From Nicotiana tabacum (lineage: Eukaryota; Streptophyta; Magnoliopsida; Solanales; Solanaceae), in NCBI RefSeq assembly GCF_000715075.1, contig NC_134096.1:41179804-41243803 (forward strand): a stretch of 64,000 nucleotides of DNA, in the 5' to 3' direction. The notes beneath the pieces are model-generated. The model was not told where the DNA came from and did no database searches. It was given only the letters and a program-made list of their open reading frames with translations. Below, in pieces: positions 33,037 through 44,207 of the stretch (its first letter is position 1; the number at the start of each line of letters is the position of its first letter). Made by a program: the position numbers and the translations under genes.

Positions 33037-35774
33037 TGTCACAACCCAAACCGAAGGGCCGTAACGGGCACCTGTGCCTAATTCAACCGAGTACCAATGT
33101 AACGTATTATTCTTATCATACTATCATGGGTAAATGAATCGTAAAGGCCATCATGTGATAACCAAAATTAAACATAAGAGAATAATCAACATAGGATGAC
33201 CCAACATGGTATACAAACTTATACATGTGACATACGGGCCTATAAGACCGAAATGATCATTTGTACACTCAAAACATAAGACGACAAGGACATACATTCA
33301 TCTATATACATAACATCTGTCTATAAGTCTCTAAGAGTAAATAAACATCATAAAGGCTGGGACAGGGCTCCGCTATACCAATCAACACATGTCCAAAGCA
33401 TACTCACCAAATATGCAACTCCGGAGCAAGTGGAGTGCACAAACACCTTCCGCTGAGCTGATAGCCTACTAGGAGGACTGTCAACCTGTCTATCGGGACC
33501 TACAGGCATGAAATGCAGAGTCCCCAGGCAAAAGGGATGTCAGTATAGATAAAGTATCGAGTATCTAAGGCATGGAAAGCAGTATATAAAAGACATGAAA
33601 GAAACATGGAGTAAAGGACTCAACCTGTAAGTCTGAATAGTTCAGTAAATCATAAAACCTTTATGGTGTCATGTATATGCATATAAATGTCATATCATGC
33701 ATAGGTATACGCATACATAACATTCTTCAAGCCTCTGATGGCATCCCATCATATCATATCGGCCTCAGTAGGCAAAATGATCAATGTATGCCAGTTGATC
33801 AGGTGGCGGTGTGTGTATAACGCCGTAACCTTTTCCCATGCCACATATACATATAATATACGGGTATATAATGCCATCTTGTGGGTCAATGTACATGTAT
33901 CAATGAATGTAATGCATAAGGAAGTAAGTCAATAAGATCTCTCGCAATGTTATATGATCAATATGCCTTCGGTTAATATCTTGAAATAAACTTTATCAAC
34001 TTACATATTTTCTAAGAGCCATAAACAGAAGATATAATAATAGGACACATGGGGAATCAAGAATATAGGCACCCCTAGTACTTCTAAGAATATAGTCATT
34101 TGTGAAAGTTTCGCGTTTGTTCATTTCGTTTGTATCATATGGATCATGCAAAAAGAGAAGAAGAGATAGCCTTAACATACCTTATCACAGTATGTCCAAT
34201 GACCATATTGAACGTGTCTCATTGCACTTTAATCTACAACAACGATAATAATACTGTCGTTAAGCTACGAATGATGCAACTATCGTACAACGATTGACAA
34301 GCTTATTTTATATTAAAACGGACAATATCTCCCGTGTTTTCCTTGCATTCCCCAAGTCCATCAAAACAACAATAATACATACAACCTTTAACTATATACC
34401 TTCAGCACCACAATACACCCAACAACCCATTAATACTAATCAATCTACACAACAACAAGTGCACAAATTTCACTGACGAAACTACTATTTAACACAACAA
34501 GCGACAAGCTTGGATTGGAACCAAACCCCAACTCTTTTTCTCATCTCCCCTGTACTTACAACACCATCAACAGGTCCATCATATAAACATATATATTGAC
34601 ATGATATTCCAACCTTATATCCATCATACAAGTAACATCAAACAACCCAACAAGAAGTAACAACAACGTAGACAACTTTTCGGTATTGTATGGTTGCTCT
34701 TCTCCTATTTACAACATCATCAATATATTGAGAAGCATAAAAACAATAATAACATTATAACCAAGATATTCCCCATAATTTCTCGCTATATGAAGTCATA
34801 TACACAACTCCAAAATAGTCCAATAAGAAACAACAACTTCATATACAACTTCAAGTTCTATCTTGTAATTCTTCATCCAAATAATGTAACCAACACATAG
34901 ATAAGCTTAAGTGAAAGAAATAGGGTATTATATATACCTTAAATAATCATAACAAACTCGAACCAAAGTTTCCCTTAGCTTACAAGCACCCTTAAATACA
35001 TCACAACACCATAGAGACTCTCTTCTTCACTTACGCTAACTTTTGAGGATAGGTTTAGGCAAAACCACCTTGTACGACTTGGAACCTTGGAGAACTGTTA
35101 GCGAAGTGTTGAGAGAGTTTAGGAACTGTCCTAGGTCGAAAATGACCAAAAATGAGCCGTCCAACCCCTTTAAAATGCTCAAGGGTCGTCCACGCCTAAG
35201 TGGGTCCCATTGGGAGCTGCTTGCATGGTCTTTCAAAAATGTGAATATCTCTTTACTCGGATATCGTATCGACAAAAGAATTAATGAGTTAGAAACTAGA
35301 CTCATACATCTTCAATTTGGCAGGTGTCATCCCGTAATTCCAAGTATATTGGGAGAAAACATCAGCTACATTTGACCTAAGTTTTAGCACATTTGTAGAT
35401 GTAACTTGTGATGATTTTTGCCAACTTTTATTCCACAACTCACTTGACTTCAAAACGTAATACACGAATATCATACAACTAAAATAACTCATTACATAAC
35501 CTCCTTATCATGTTAAGCACCTAGTATCACCCTCACAAGTACATGTAATAACATTCCCAACTTGTCGACATTCGACGAAACTTATTTTCTTCAATTTGCT
35601 TAGCTTCTAAGCCTTTCAACCCTCTTGGTACTTGTTATCCATGATCTTATAGATTTGTAACTTCCAAAGTAATATGATTAACTTACTTTATGTACTTTCA
35701 AAGAAGATCTCATTTCTGATCTTACATAATTGACTTACAATGTACTCTCACGTACGAAAATATGAGGTGTAACA
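33037..35774 (+). mobile_element. Solo-LTR-like element C
   Basis: It starts TGTCACAACCC and ends GAGGTGTAACA, 2738 bp. The flanking five bases are ATTTC (33032-33036) and AATTC (35775-35779), one mismatch. It interrupts copia-1 at the start of integrase. It is AT-rich and non-coding, and shares no visible body sequence with elements A and B, only the TGTnAC...GTnACA ends. I infer a solo LTR of a gypsy family; orientation is arbitrary. Confidence 0.6.
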
Positions 35775-35779
35775 AATTC

Positions 35780-37172
35780 TAATGGCTTACTAGCAATAGA
35801 ACCAGTAACAGGTAAAGAAATCTGACTATGTTTGCCTAAACAACAAGCTTCACAAAGATCACATAATTTTATTGAATGACTAGGCAAACAGATTTTATTA
35901 ACAATAAAAGAGACTGTTGATTGTTGAGGATGACCGAGCCGAGAATGCCAATCTGGTGCAGTAATCCGAACTGATTTGAAAGCCTTGTTATTTCTTGCAA
36001 TGTTTTCTGATACATCAATAGGAAGCCTGTAAATGCGTCGTCAGCTGGTCACTTCAACAAGGCCTTTTTATTTGTCTGATGCATCACAGTAAACCGAACA
36101 GAGTTAAATTTAAAGGAGCATTGATTGTCTTTAGCAAATTTATTAATAGACAACAATTGTTGTTGTACGACAGGCACATGTAAATGTTTTTTCAAATGTA
36201 ATTGATTATTACCAGAAGATTGTGTAGTGTGACCAATGTTTTTAATGTGCAATCCAGGCCCATTGCCTATAGTAACTTTGTCAGCCCTTTGTACTCCTTA
36301 GAGATTTCAAGTGCAAACAAATCAGGTGTCATATGATGAGAAGTTGCAGTATTAGGAAACCAATCATTGGAAGAAGCATTAACATTGGCGGAATTGGCAG
36401 TGATTTTATCATTATTAGTATCATAACGTTTGTGACAACACTTCGCTTGATGATTGTTGAGTCCACAGATCTGACAAGGATTAGGAAACCACTTCGTATT
36501 TCCTTTAGAGGAAGCACCATTGTTTCTGTAACCATTATTTTCCTGGGAGCTCTGGTGGAATTGGCGAGCAGATGAAGTGTGTTGTCGAGAAACATTGGCA
36601 ACAACAAAGATCAGTATGCGAGAGTTCTGCAATAGGATTTCATGATCCATAAGTCTACCAGAAAGATCAGAAAATGATACCTGTGATTTTTCTGCAAAGA
36701 GCATTGCAATGACAGGATGATAATAAGAAGGAAGTAACCGGAAGATGGTGGCATTGAATTCATCAAGAGATACTGGTGTTCCAGCAGCAGTAAGCTCATC
36801 AGCAATAGCTTTAGCTTCGCGTAGAAATTGAGCCATTGGTTTGTCACCAAGAGTCATGTTTTGCAAGGTGATGTGCAATTGGACTCTTCTAGCGTTGTTG
36901 CTTATCCCAAATTCATTTGAGAGAGCTTCTCATGCTTCAAAGGCAGTATCTAAACTAGTCACATAAGGAAATATTTCCTCGGATAAAGATGATAAGATCC
37001 AACACGGTAAGAGTTGGTCTTCTTGTAACCACTTTAGATAATTAGAATTTGGTTCTAATTGATTTGTTGTGGCATTTATTATGGTAGAGAGAGGTGTTGG
37101 TGTACCATTGATATAATTGAAAAGATTATAGCATTTGATGATAGGAACAAACAGAGTTTTCTAAATTAGGTA
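35780..37172 (-). pseudogene. Copia-1 gag C-terminal part, protease remnant and pre-integrase domain
   Basis: Minus strand from 37172 down. The UBN2-type gag core follows YNLFNYING and continues with MTLGDKPMAQFLREAKAIAD and FRLLPSYYHPVIAML (36878-36700). A CCHC knuckle CQICGLNNHQAKCC lies near 36470. The protease position reads WFPNTATSHHMTPD, lacking the Asp-Ser/Thr-Gly active site. The pre-integrase region has WHSRLGHP and CEACCLGKHSQ (about 35950-35830). Stops near 36915 and 36050 break it. It joins the gag start across copia-2. Confidence 0.85.
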
Positions 37173-37177
37173 GTTTG

Positions 37178-38118
37178 TGTTAGTCCCGCCAATATTGTTG
37201 TATTTATAAATAATAATTCTGCAAAATATAAGTTAACGTAATGAAACAGTAATTAATTCAAGCCTACTGAATTCACAGTGTTTCCTTAAGGAATTTAATC
37301 CCCTCCAAGTACCTAAGGTAATGGATTATTTCCTCCCAGGATAGAACGAATCACACACTGGTGTAGCAGTACTTCAAACCCCAGTGTTTCAGCGAACACA
37401 AAGTTCGGTAGCAAATCACACTTACAATTGCTTTGTTTGAAGTTAAAACAATGCAGAACGAAGGAGTAGAAACTCAGAAAATCGTATGAAAATCCTGAGA
37501 GGAAGGAGTGCAATGTATAGCCAAATCTGTTGAGCGATTTTCAGTTTGTTGGTCTTGTGTATCGTGTGTGTCTTTCTTCAACAACTGCTGCACATATATA
37601 TAGCAGCCAGTTTTGAAGAAGACCAATCGTCCACCCTCCATGGTGGAGCAAACATTAGCTTGTTTGTGGAGCAAACACAATCATGGTGGGAAGAGCATTA
37701 GGCGGCTGCCAAATGGTCAATACACGGATTGGAAAATATCCGTTACAAATGCGGATAATCTTACATTAATATTTACTATTAACAAATAAATTTGGTCCAA
37801 AAAATTAATCAATCAATCGATCATTTGACCGAATCCGAATCCGAATCCGAAGCCGAAGCCGAAGCCGAAGCCAAGCCGAGCCGAGCGAGCGACGACGACG
37901 ACGGCGCGAGGCTTGCTTTTTTCTTAACTCTTTAAGAGCTACAAGAAGAGCAATTATATATATACCCACCAAAAATCTTTTCCTCTTCCAATATGGGACA
38001 ATGTTTCATTGTCAAGAGGGGGAAACTTAAAATTTTACTCAAAAATTTCATTTTCCCTCCATTTCCCATTCACCATCATTTTAAGACTATTTCATCTTAA
38101 AAACAAAAAACCTCAACA
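37178..38118 (-). repeat. Copia-2 3' LTR
   Basis: Near-identical to 42694-43650 except for point changes and a variable GC-rich hexanucleotide tract (37836-37915: ATCCGA, AGCCGA and GACGAC steps). The polypurine tract GTGGGGGAT (minus strand, 38119-38127) adjoins it. Confidence 0.92.
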
Positions 38119-38674
38119 ATCCCCCACATGAATGGGGAATGGCTATATCACGGAAGTATTCATGGAAAAACTATGTGATTTACAAGCAAGGATTAATCGC
38201 ATATGGATAAGTAGGTTTCCCTTTCAACTTTCCGTAGTAAACTTATGTCGGATATACTCGGTCAATCGGTAGATTTGATATCTTTGAACCGTCGATCTTT
38301 GGTGTATACCTAGACAACCATAAGTCACACAATCAACCCTTAACCGTCTTTGGTTCTCATTGTTATGTTCGTTTCAGCCATGAACACCGCCTGGTTTCAT
38401 AAGTGCGTAGAGAACTGGCCTTACAAAGTTCTCCTTGAAGCGGCTAACACTTCACACTTACATAGGTGATTCCTAAACGTGTCATCCTATAGATACACTA
38501 TTTGATATACCCTGTATCAAATTTAGAAATCATTAAAAAGCCTTAATACTTTATCCTTGGTACTGAACATTGTCTCATCACGAGAACGGACTTAAATTTT
38601 ATTTGACAATGTTGAACCGTCATTAATGACTTTGTTTGATCTCCTTGAACCTAGATCTTGAGATCTCCAGTCTT
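38119..38674 (-). other. Copia-2 3' untranslated region
   Basis: Non-coding stretch between the end of the RT-RNase H frame and the polypurine tract. No further feature is seen. Confidence 0.6.
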
Positions 38675-40261
38675 CTAGGTAGAGTTACCGCCACAATGAC
38701 TTGTTCTCGGCCATAGCCCCATTCCCCTTGATGATTTCTCAACTACCTCTCTAGTTAGGCCTTTTGTAAGTGGATCCGACACATTATCACTTGACTTTAC
38801 ATAGTCAATCGTGATAATTCCTCTAGAGAGTAATTGCCTAACGATTTTATGTCTTCGTCGTATATGACGAGATTTACCGTTATACATAACGCTCCCAGCC
38901 TTTCCAATTGCCGCTTGACTATCACAATATATGCATATTGGTGCCAACAGTTTGGGCCAAAATGGAATGTCTTCCAAGAAATTCCGGAGCCATTCAGCTT
39001 CTTCACCGGCTTTATCTAAGGCTATGAATTCAGCCTCCATTGTAGAGCGGGAAATACATGTTTCTTTGGACAACTTCCAAGATACCGCTCCTCCACTAAT
39101 AGTGAATACATATCCACTCCTGGACTTAGAATCAGTTGAACCGGTGATCCAATTTGCATCACAATATCCCTCAATCACCGCAGGGAATTTACTGTAGTGC
39201 AAGTCAAAGTTCTGGGTATGTTCTAAATATCCCACACCTCGTTTCATTACCATCCAATGAGATTGGCCTGGATTGCTCGTATATCGACTTAGTTTACTTA
39301 TAGCACAAGCTATATCTGGTCGTGTACAATTCATTATATACATTAAGCATCCCAACACAAGAGCATAATCCAATTGTGATATGCTTTGGCCTTTGTTCTT
39401 TGCTAATGCAAGATTCACGTCAATTGGAGTCTTTGCAACTTTAAAGCCCAAAAGCTTGAATTTTTCAAGTACTGTCTTAATATAATGGGATTGTGACAAT
39501 GCCAGACCTTGAGGAGTCTTATGGATCTTAATTCCCAGAATTAAATCAGCAACTCCCAAGTCTTTCATATCAAACTTGCTATTGAGCCTACGCTTAGTAG
39601 CATTTATGTTGGCAATATCATTACTCATTATCAGCATATCATCCACATATAGGCAAACAATGACTATGTGATTTGGAACATTTTTAATATACACACATTT
39701 ATCACATTCATTTATCTTAAAACCATTTGACAACATTGTTTGGTCAAATTTCGCATGCCATTGTTTGGGTGCTTGTTTTAGTCCGTAAAGAGACTTAACA
39801 AGTCTACATACCTTCTTTTCTTTACCTGGAACCACAAACCCTTCAGGTTGTTCCATGTAAATTTCTTCCTCCAACTCTCTATTTAAGAAGGCCGTCTTAA
39901 CATCCATTTGATGAATTTGAAGACCATACACTGCAGCTAATGCTACTAACATCCGTATGGACGTAATTCTTGTAACTGGAGAGTATGTATCAAAGTAGTC
40001 TAGACCTTCTCGTTGTCTATACCCTTTGACTACGAGCCTTGCCTTGAATTTATCAATAGTGCCATCATCTTTGATTTTTCTCTTAAAAATCCATTTAGAA
40101 CCCAAAGGTTTATTTCCAGGAGGAAGATCAACCAATTCCCATGTATGGTTGTTCAATATGGATTCTATTTCACTATTGACTACCTCTTTCCAAAACAATG
40201 ATTCCGAAGAAGTCATAGCTTCTTTAAATGTTTGAAGCTCATTCTCCAATAAGAAAGTCAC
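38675..40261 (-). CDS. Copia-2 reverse transcriptase - RNase H
   Basis: An open frame of 528 codons. The RT starts with [13 protein letters not shown] and [20 protein letters not shown], then [38 protein letters not shown] and [12 protein letters not shown]. The catalytic YVDD is in [11 protein letters not shown]. RNase H follows: [20 protein letters not shown] (first Asp), then [19 protein letters not shown] and a [14 protein letters not shown] block, ending with [15 protein letters not shown]. It is the C-terminal part of the Pol polyprotein, separated from integrase by a stop near 40331-40333. All catalytic blocks look normal. Function: cDNA synthesis from element RNA in the particle. Confidence 0.9.
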   Translation of the reverse strand: MTFLLENELQTFKEAMTSSESLFWKEVVNSEIESILNNHTWELVDLPPGNKPLGSKWIFKRKIKDDGTIDKFKARLVVKGYRQREGLDYFDTYSPVTRITSIRMLVALAAVYGLQIHQMDVKTAFLNRELEEEIYMEQPEGFVVPGKEKKVCRLVKSLYGLKQAPKQWHAKFDQTMLSNGFKINECDKCVYIKNVPNHIVIVCLYVDDMLIMSNDIANINATKRRLNSKFDMKDLGVADLILGIKIHKTPQGLALSQSHYIKTVLEKFKLLGFKVAKTPIDVNLALAKNKGQSISQLDYALVLGCLMYIMNCTRPDIACAISKLSRYTSNPGQSHWMVMKRGVGYLEHTQNFDLHYSKFPAVIEGYCDANWITGSTDSKSRSGYVFTISGGAVSWKLSKETCISRSTMEAEFIALDKAGEEAEWLRNFLEDIPFWPKLLAPICIYCDSQAAIGKAGSVMYNGKSRHIRRRHKIVRQLLSRGIITIDYVKSSDNVSDPLTKGLTREVVEKSSRGMGLWPRTSHCGGNST

Positions 40262-40333
40262 AAAATCTGGTCCAAATGAAGTAGACGTTCTTTGACGTTT
40301 ACTATGTCTTGGATCCTCCTGATTACATGTACT

Positions 40334-41211
40334 TTATTTTGTTTCTTCCCGAGGTCGTTTAGATCCTTCACCAAACGACTCACATTCCTTTTTATACGGA
40401 TATATATTTTCAAAGAACTCAGCATTATCTGATTCTATAACCGTATTATTATGAATGTCGGGATTTTCTGATTTATGATCCAGAAATCGATATGCTTTAC
40501 TATTTGTCACATATCCTATGAAAACACAATCAACGGTTTTCGGTCCTATCTTTACCCTTTTGGGTTTAGGAACTTGCACTTTTTCCAAATACCCCCACAC
40601 TTTAAAGTAATTCAAGTTGGGCTTCCTTCCTTTCCATTTTTCATATGGAATGTATTTTGTTTTGCTATGGGGCACTCGATTTAATATTTGATTAGCCGTA
40701 AGAATGGCTTCCCCCCACAGGTTCTGTGGCAAACAAGAACTTATCAATAACGCATTCATCATCTCCTTTAATGTGCGATTCTTTCTTTCCGCAATCCCAT
40801 TAGATTGGGGCGTATAAGGGGCTGTTGTTTGATGAATAATTCCATATTCTAAACATATTTCTTCAAAAGGAGATTCATATTCACCACCTATCGAGTACCA
40901 TCGTCAATAAAAGTTATGAAATACTTCTTTCCACCGCGAGATGGTATTGACTTCATGTCACAAATATCTGTGTGAATTAAGTCTAAAGGATTTGAATTCC
41001 TTTCAACTGACTTATAAGGATGTTTAACATACTTAGATTCCACACATGTTTGACATTTCGATTTTTCGCATTCAAACTTGGGCAGTACTTCCAAGTTAAT
41101 CATTTTCCGCAAGGTTTTATAATTGACATGACCCAAACGTACATGCCATAAATCATTTGACTCAAGTAAGTAAGAAGAAGCTGAAATATTATTATTGTTT
41201 TCCACAACCAT
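40334..41211 (-). pseudogene. Copia-2 pre-integrase and integrase, internally deleted
   Basis: From 41211 down: pre-integrase LWHVRLGHVNYKTLRKM, zinc-type CQTCVESKYVKHPY, first catalytic Asp block LIHTDICDM, then FITFIDDGT. The frame stops at 40888-40890. The sequence continues directly with GGEYESPFEE, skipping the part that holds the second catalytic Asp (relatives have about 40-50 more residues here). The Glu block PQSNGIAERKN follows and the C-terminal part (40762-40334) is open, with GEAILTANQILNRVPHSKTK and VFIGYVTNSKAYRF. A deletion at a short shared sequence is the likely cause. The integrase is inactive. Confidence 0.85.
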
Positions 41212-42514
41212 TACATTCAGATTGAAAAGGCCCTCGGTGAGGTAACCTTTTTCCTACAAATATTTCATTCTTACTAATGACAACCTTGTTGGACACAAAA
41301 ATGCACTTAAAACCGTGCTTAACAAGAAGTCCAGTAGAGACTAAATTCTTTCTCATTTCGGGAACATGAAGGACATTGTTCAAAGTCATGACCTTGCCAG
41401 AAGTCATTTTCAGAAATATCTTCCCATATCCTTCAACTTTTGCTGTTGAAGCATTTCCCATATAAACTGTCTCTCCGGGTCCAGCAGGAGCATAAGTAGC
41501 AAAAGCTTCTCTAACTGCACAAACATGGCGAGTGGCTCCTGAATCAAACCACCGCAGTTTAGGATTTCCCACTAAGTTACATTCAGAAAGCATGGCACAG
41601 AAGTTATCAACATCATCATGGTTTACTACCATGTTTGCTTGACCCCTTTTCTTATCTTTCTTCGAAGCACGACACTCCGTAGATTTGTGTCCGGTTTTCC
41701 CACAGTTGTAGCAGTTTTCACTGAATCGCTTCTTGCTTGGGTTGTATTTCGGACCAGAAGCCCTCTTTCTCTTTTTGTTATCTTCAACAATATTTGCTCC
41801 CATTATTGTTGAATTTCCACGGCCTCTCCTTTCAGCAGCTTTATTGTCCTCTTCGATTCTCAACCGAACAATGAGATCTTCAAGGGACATTTTCTTTCGT
41901 TTGTGTTGCAAATAATTTTTGAAGTCCTTCCACAATGGAGGAAACTTCTCAATCATTGCTGCTACTTGGAATGCTTCGTTGATGACAAGACCTTCAGCAA
42001 GTAGATCATGAATAATCACTTGCAATTCCTGGACTTGGGTAATAACAGACTTGCTATCTACCATTTTGTAGTCCAAATATTTTGCGGCAACAAATTTCTT
42101 CATCCCGGCATCTTCAGTTTTATATTTCTTTTCAAGCGCATTCCACAATTCTTTTGACGTCTCCACGCTACTGTATATATTATACAGATTATCATCCAGT
42201 CCGCTAAGAATATAATTCTTGCATAAAAAATCAGAATGCTTCCATGCTTCAATCACGAGAAAGTGTTCATTCTCTAGAGTTTTATCTGGCAGATCAGGAA
42301 CATCTTCCTTGATGAACTTCTGTAGACATAACGTAGTTAAGTAGAAGAACATCTTCTGCTGCCAGCGCTTGAAATCAATCCCGAAAAATTTTCCGGGTTT
42401 TTCTGCCGGTGCCAACGCCGGTGTTCGGCTTGTCGATGCGTTGGCAGTCACCATCGGAACAACTTGATTTTCGCTTTCAGTCGTCATTTTTTTTCTGGAA
42501 AAAAAATGACACAA
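41192..42514 (-). CDS. Copia-2 gag and protease
   Basis: A 440-codon open frame. The first strong start after the leader is MTTESENQ (42486); MCHFFSRKK at 42514 is upstream in the same frame and less likely. The gag core has FKRWQQKMFFYLTTL and LDYKMVDSKSVITQVQELQ, followed by a Lys/Arg-rich stretch and a CCHC knuckle CYNCGKTGHKSTEC (about 41715-41675). The protease has the active-site block RWFDSGATRHVC and VYMGNAS, then LNNVLHVPEMRKNLVS. It overlaps the next frame by 20 bp at 41192-41211, so a shift exists between protease and pre-integrase. Role: capsid and polyprotein processing. Confidence 0.9.
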   Translation of the reverse strand: MCHFFSRKKMTTESENQVVPMVTANASTSRTPALAPAEKPGKFFGIDFKRWQQKMFFYLTTLCLQKFIKEDVPDLPDKTLENEHFLVIEAWKHSDFLCKNYILSGLDDNLYNIYSSVETSKELWNALEKKYKTEDAGMKKFVAAKYLDYKMVDSKSVITQVQELQVIIHDLLAEGLVINEAFQVAAMIEKFPPLWKDFKNYLQHKRKKMSLEDLIVRLRIEEDNKAAERRGRGNSTIMGANIVEDNKKRKRASGPKYNPSKKRFSENCYNCGKTGHKSTECRASKKDKKRGQANMVVNHDDVDNFCAMLSECNLVGNPKLRWFDSGATRHVCAVREAFATYAPAGPGETVYMGNASTAKVEGYGKIFLKMTSGKVMTLNNVLHVPEMRKNLVSTGLLVKHGFKCIFVSNKVVISKNEIFVGKRLPHRGPFQSECNGCGKQ

Positions 42515-42693
42515 ACAAATGTTTAATACATGTTTTCAAACTGGAGTAAAAAATCACGTAGATTTTAATCTCCAACAAAACGCCACGAAGGCTTTACTCT
42601 CCAAAACGGGAGTACACAAAACCACAAAGATTTTTGTTTGCAGAATAATAAGAATAACACAAATACAGAAATAAATATTAAATTCCTTAAGAT
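42515..42693 (-). other. Copia-2 leader between 5' LTR and gag
   Basis: It begins ATCTTAAGGAATTTAATATT immediately after the LTR end on the minus strand. No iMet-type TGGTATCAGAGC primer site is visible, unlike copia-1 and the Tekay element here. The end, TTGTGTCATTTTTTTTCCAG just before the gag ATG, resembles a splice acceptor. Confidence 0.6.
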
Positions 42694-43650
42694 TGTTAGT
42701 CCCGCCAATATTGTTGTATTTGTAAATAATAATTCTGCAAAATATAAGTTAACGTAATGAAACATTAATTAATTCGAGCCCACTGAATTCACAGTGTTTC
42801 CTTAAGGAATTTAATCCCCTCCTAGTACCCAAGATAATGGATTATTTCATCCCAGGATAGAACGAATCACACACTGGTGTAGCGGTACTTCAAACCCCAG
42901 TGTTTCAGCGAACACAAAGTTCGGTAGCAAATCACACTTATAGTTGCTTTGTTTGAAGTTAAAACAATGCAGAACGAAGGAGTAGAAACTCAGAAAATCA
43001 TATGGAAATGCTGAGAGGAAGGAGTGCAATGTATAGCCAAATCTGTTGAGCGATTTTCAGTTTGTTGGTCTTGTGTATTGTGTGTGTCTTTCTTCAACAG
43101 TTGCTGCACATATATATAGCAGCCAGTATTGAAGAAGACCAATCGTCCACCCTCCATGGTGGAGCAAGTATTAGCTTGTTTGTGGAGCAAGCACATTCAT
43201 GGTGGGAAGAGCATTAGGCGGCTGCCAAATAGTCAATACACGGATTGGAAAATATTCGTTACAAATGCGGATAATCTTACGTTAATATTTACTATTAACA
43301 AATAAATTTGGTCCAAAAAATTAATCAATCAATCATTTGACCAAATCCCAATCCGAAGCCGAAGCTGTAGCCATAGCCGTAGCCGTAGCCGTAGCCGTAG
43401 GCGAAGCCGAAGCCGAGCCGAGCGACGACGACGACGGCGCGAGGCTTGCTTTCTTCTTAACTCTTTAAGAGCTACAAGAAGAGCAATTATATATATACCC
43501 ACCAAAAAACAGTTCATCTTCCAATATGGGACAATGTCTCATTGTCAAGAGGGAGAAACTTAAAATTTTACTCTAAAATTTTATTTTCCCTCCATTTCTC
43601 ATTCACCCTCATTTTAAGACTATTTCATCTTAAAAACAAAAACCTCAACA
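42694..43650 (-). repeat. Copia-2 5' LTR
   Basis: Minus-strand LTR beginning TGTTGAGG and ending GGGACTAACA. A TATA-like TATATATA at about 43109-43116 lies in the U3-R region. The hexanucleotide tract at 43338-43440 has more CCGTAG steps than the 3' LTR copy. Confidence 0.92.
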
Positions 43651-43655
43651 GTTTG

Positions 43656-43773
43656 TTGGTTTGAGTTTTATTGAAAAAGATAGTTGAGCATGAGATAACG
43701 GATCAAAAAGACTTGGAGTGGTCAAGGTTACTGCAATAGAGGTAGAATATGAAAGTTGAGAAATTGATGCCAT
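43656..43773 (-). pseudogene. Copia-1 gag N-terminal end
   Basis: Starts at ATG 43773 (MASISQLSYSTSIAVT), six bases downstream of the primer site, and reads to KLKPTN where copia-2 entered. The frame resumes at 37172 with the gag core. It is open across its short length. Confidence 0.75.
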
Positions 43774-43778
43774 GGTAG

Positions 43779-43790
43779 GCTCTGGTACCA
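43779..43790 (-). other. Copia-1 primer-binding site (tRNA-iMet)
   Basis: The minus strand reads TGGTACCAGAGC directly after the LTR end. It is one base off TGGTATCAGAGC, the complement of the initiator tRNA-Met 3' end. Confidence 0.85.
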
Positions 43791-44005
43791 TGTTATAAGA
43801 TATGATGTTGAGAGAATTCGATAGTTTTCTATTGAGTACATTGTTGAATATATACACAACAGTCTACAACACACTATAGAAGTCTAGGGAGATAAGGAAA
43901 CTAATAGAACAATCATATATCCTAAAATATAGCTAACATAATATAGCTATCCTAACTATAAAGGTTGATATCCTAACTTATACAGATTGAACTTTATCTC
44001 TAACA
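43791..44005 (-). repeat. Copia-1 5' LTR
   Basis: 215 bp, beginning TGTTAGAGATAAAG and ending TCTTATAACA on the minus strand, flanked by ATAAT (44006-44010). Short LTR length fits Ale/Retrofit-like copia families. Confidence 0.85.
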
Positions 44006-44207
44006 ATAATGATTAATAATTGTAGAAGAAAACACAACTTGAAAACTAATATATTAGCAAGAATAGTTACATGCATTTCCCAGTTAGTTATGATCACTTC
44101 AAATGAATAAATCATATTTTAATCTAATCTCACCATTTTCCTTTCTTCGTAATTCTCCTTCTTCAACCCTTTTCCCCACCTTAAAAGAAAAAATGTGAAA
44201 ACGAAAG
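44006..44207. other. Right flank of copia-1
   Basis: AT-rich host DNA between the copia-1 insertion site and the 538-bp tandem repeat. No gene. Confidence 0.4.

Larger units (their letters stand above)
37178..43650 (-). mobile_element. Copia-2: Tnt1/Tork-like copia retrotransposon
   Basis: Full element with LTRs at 37178-38118 (3') and 42694-43650 (5'), ends TG...CA, and an exact target duplication GTTTG at 37173-37177 and 43651-43655, inside copia-1 gag. Coding frames: gag-protease (42514-41192), pre-integrase to integrase with a deletion (41211-40334), RT-RNase H (40261-38675). Long intact frames and very similar LTRs make it the youngest large element in the window. Confidence 0.92.
10742..44005 (-). 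mobile_element. Copia-1: Ty1/copia retrotransposon split by nested insertions
   Basis: Target duplication ATAAT flanks it at 10737-10741 and 44006-44010. The 5' LTR is at 43791-44005 and the 3' LTR at 10742-10935. The iMet primer site directly abuts the 5' LTR. Its own sequence consists of 10742-13494, 33011-33036, 35780-37177 and 43656-44005, about 4.5 kb, a normal copia length. Insertions are Athila (13495-33005), a solo-LTR-like element (33037-35774) and copia-2 (37178-43650). Gag and integrase frames resume across each gap. Many stops and frameshifts make it the oldest element of the stack. Confidence 0.85.

Noticed and set aside
34294..34900. Asn/Thr/Ile-rich short frames
   Set aside because: They lie inside solo-LTR-like element C, which is AT-rich; the composition explains them.
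43329..43517. Arg/Leu-alternating small protein on the minus strand
   Set aside because: Produced by the hexanucleotide tract in the copia-2 LTR; the other LTR does not encode it.
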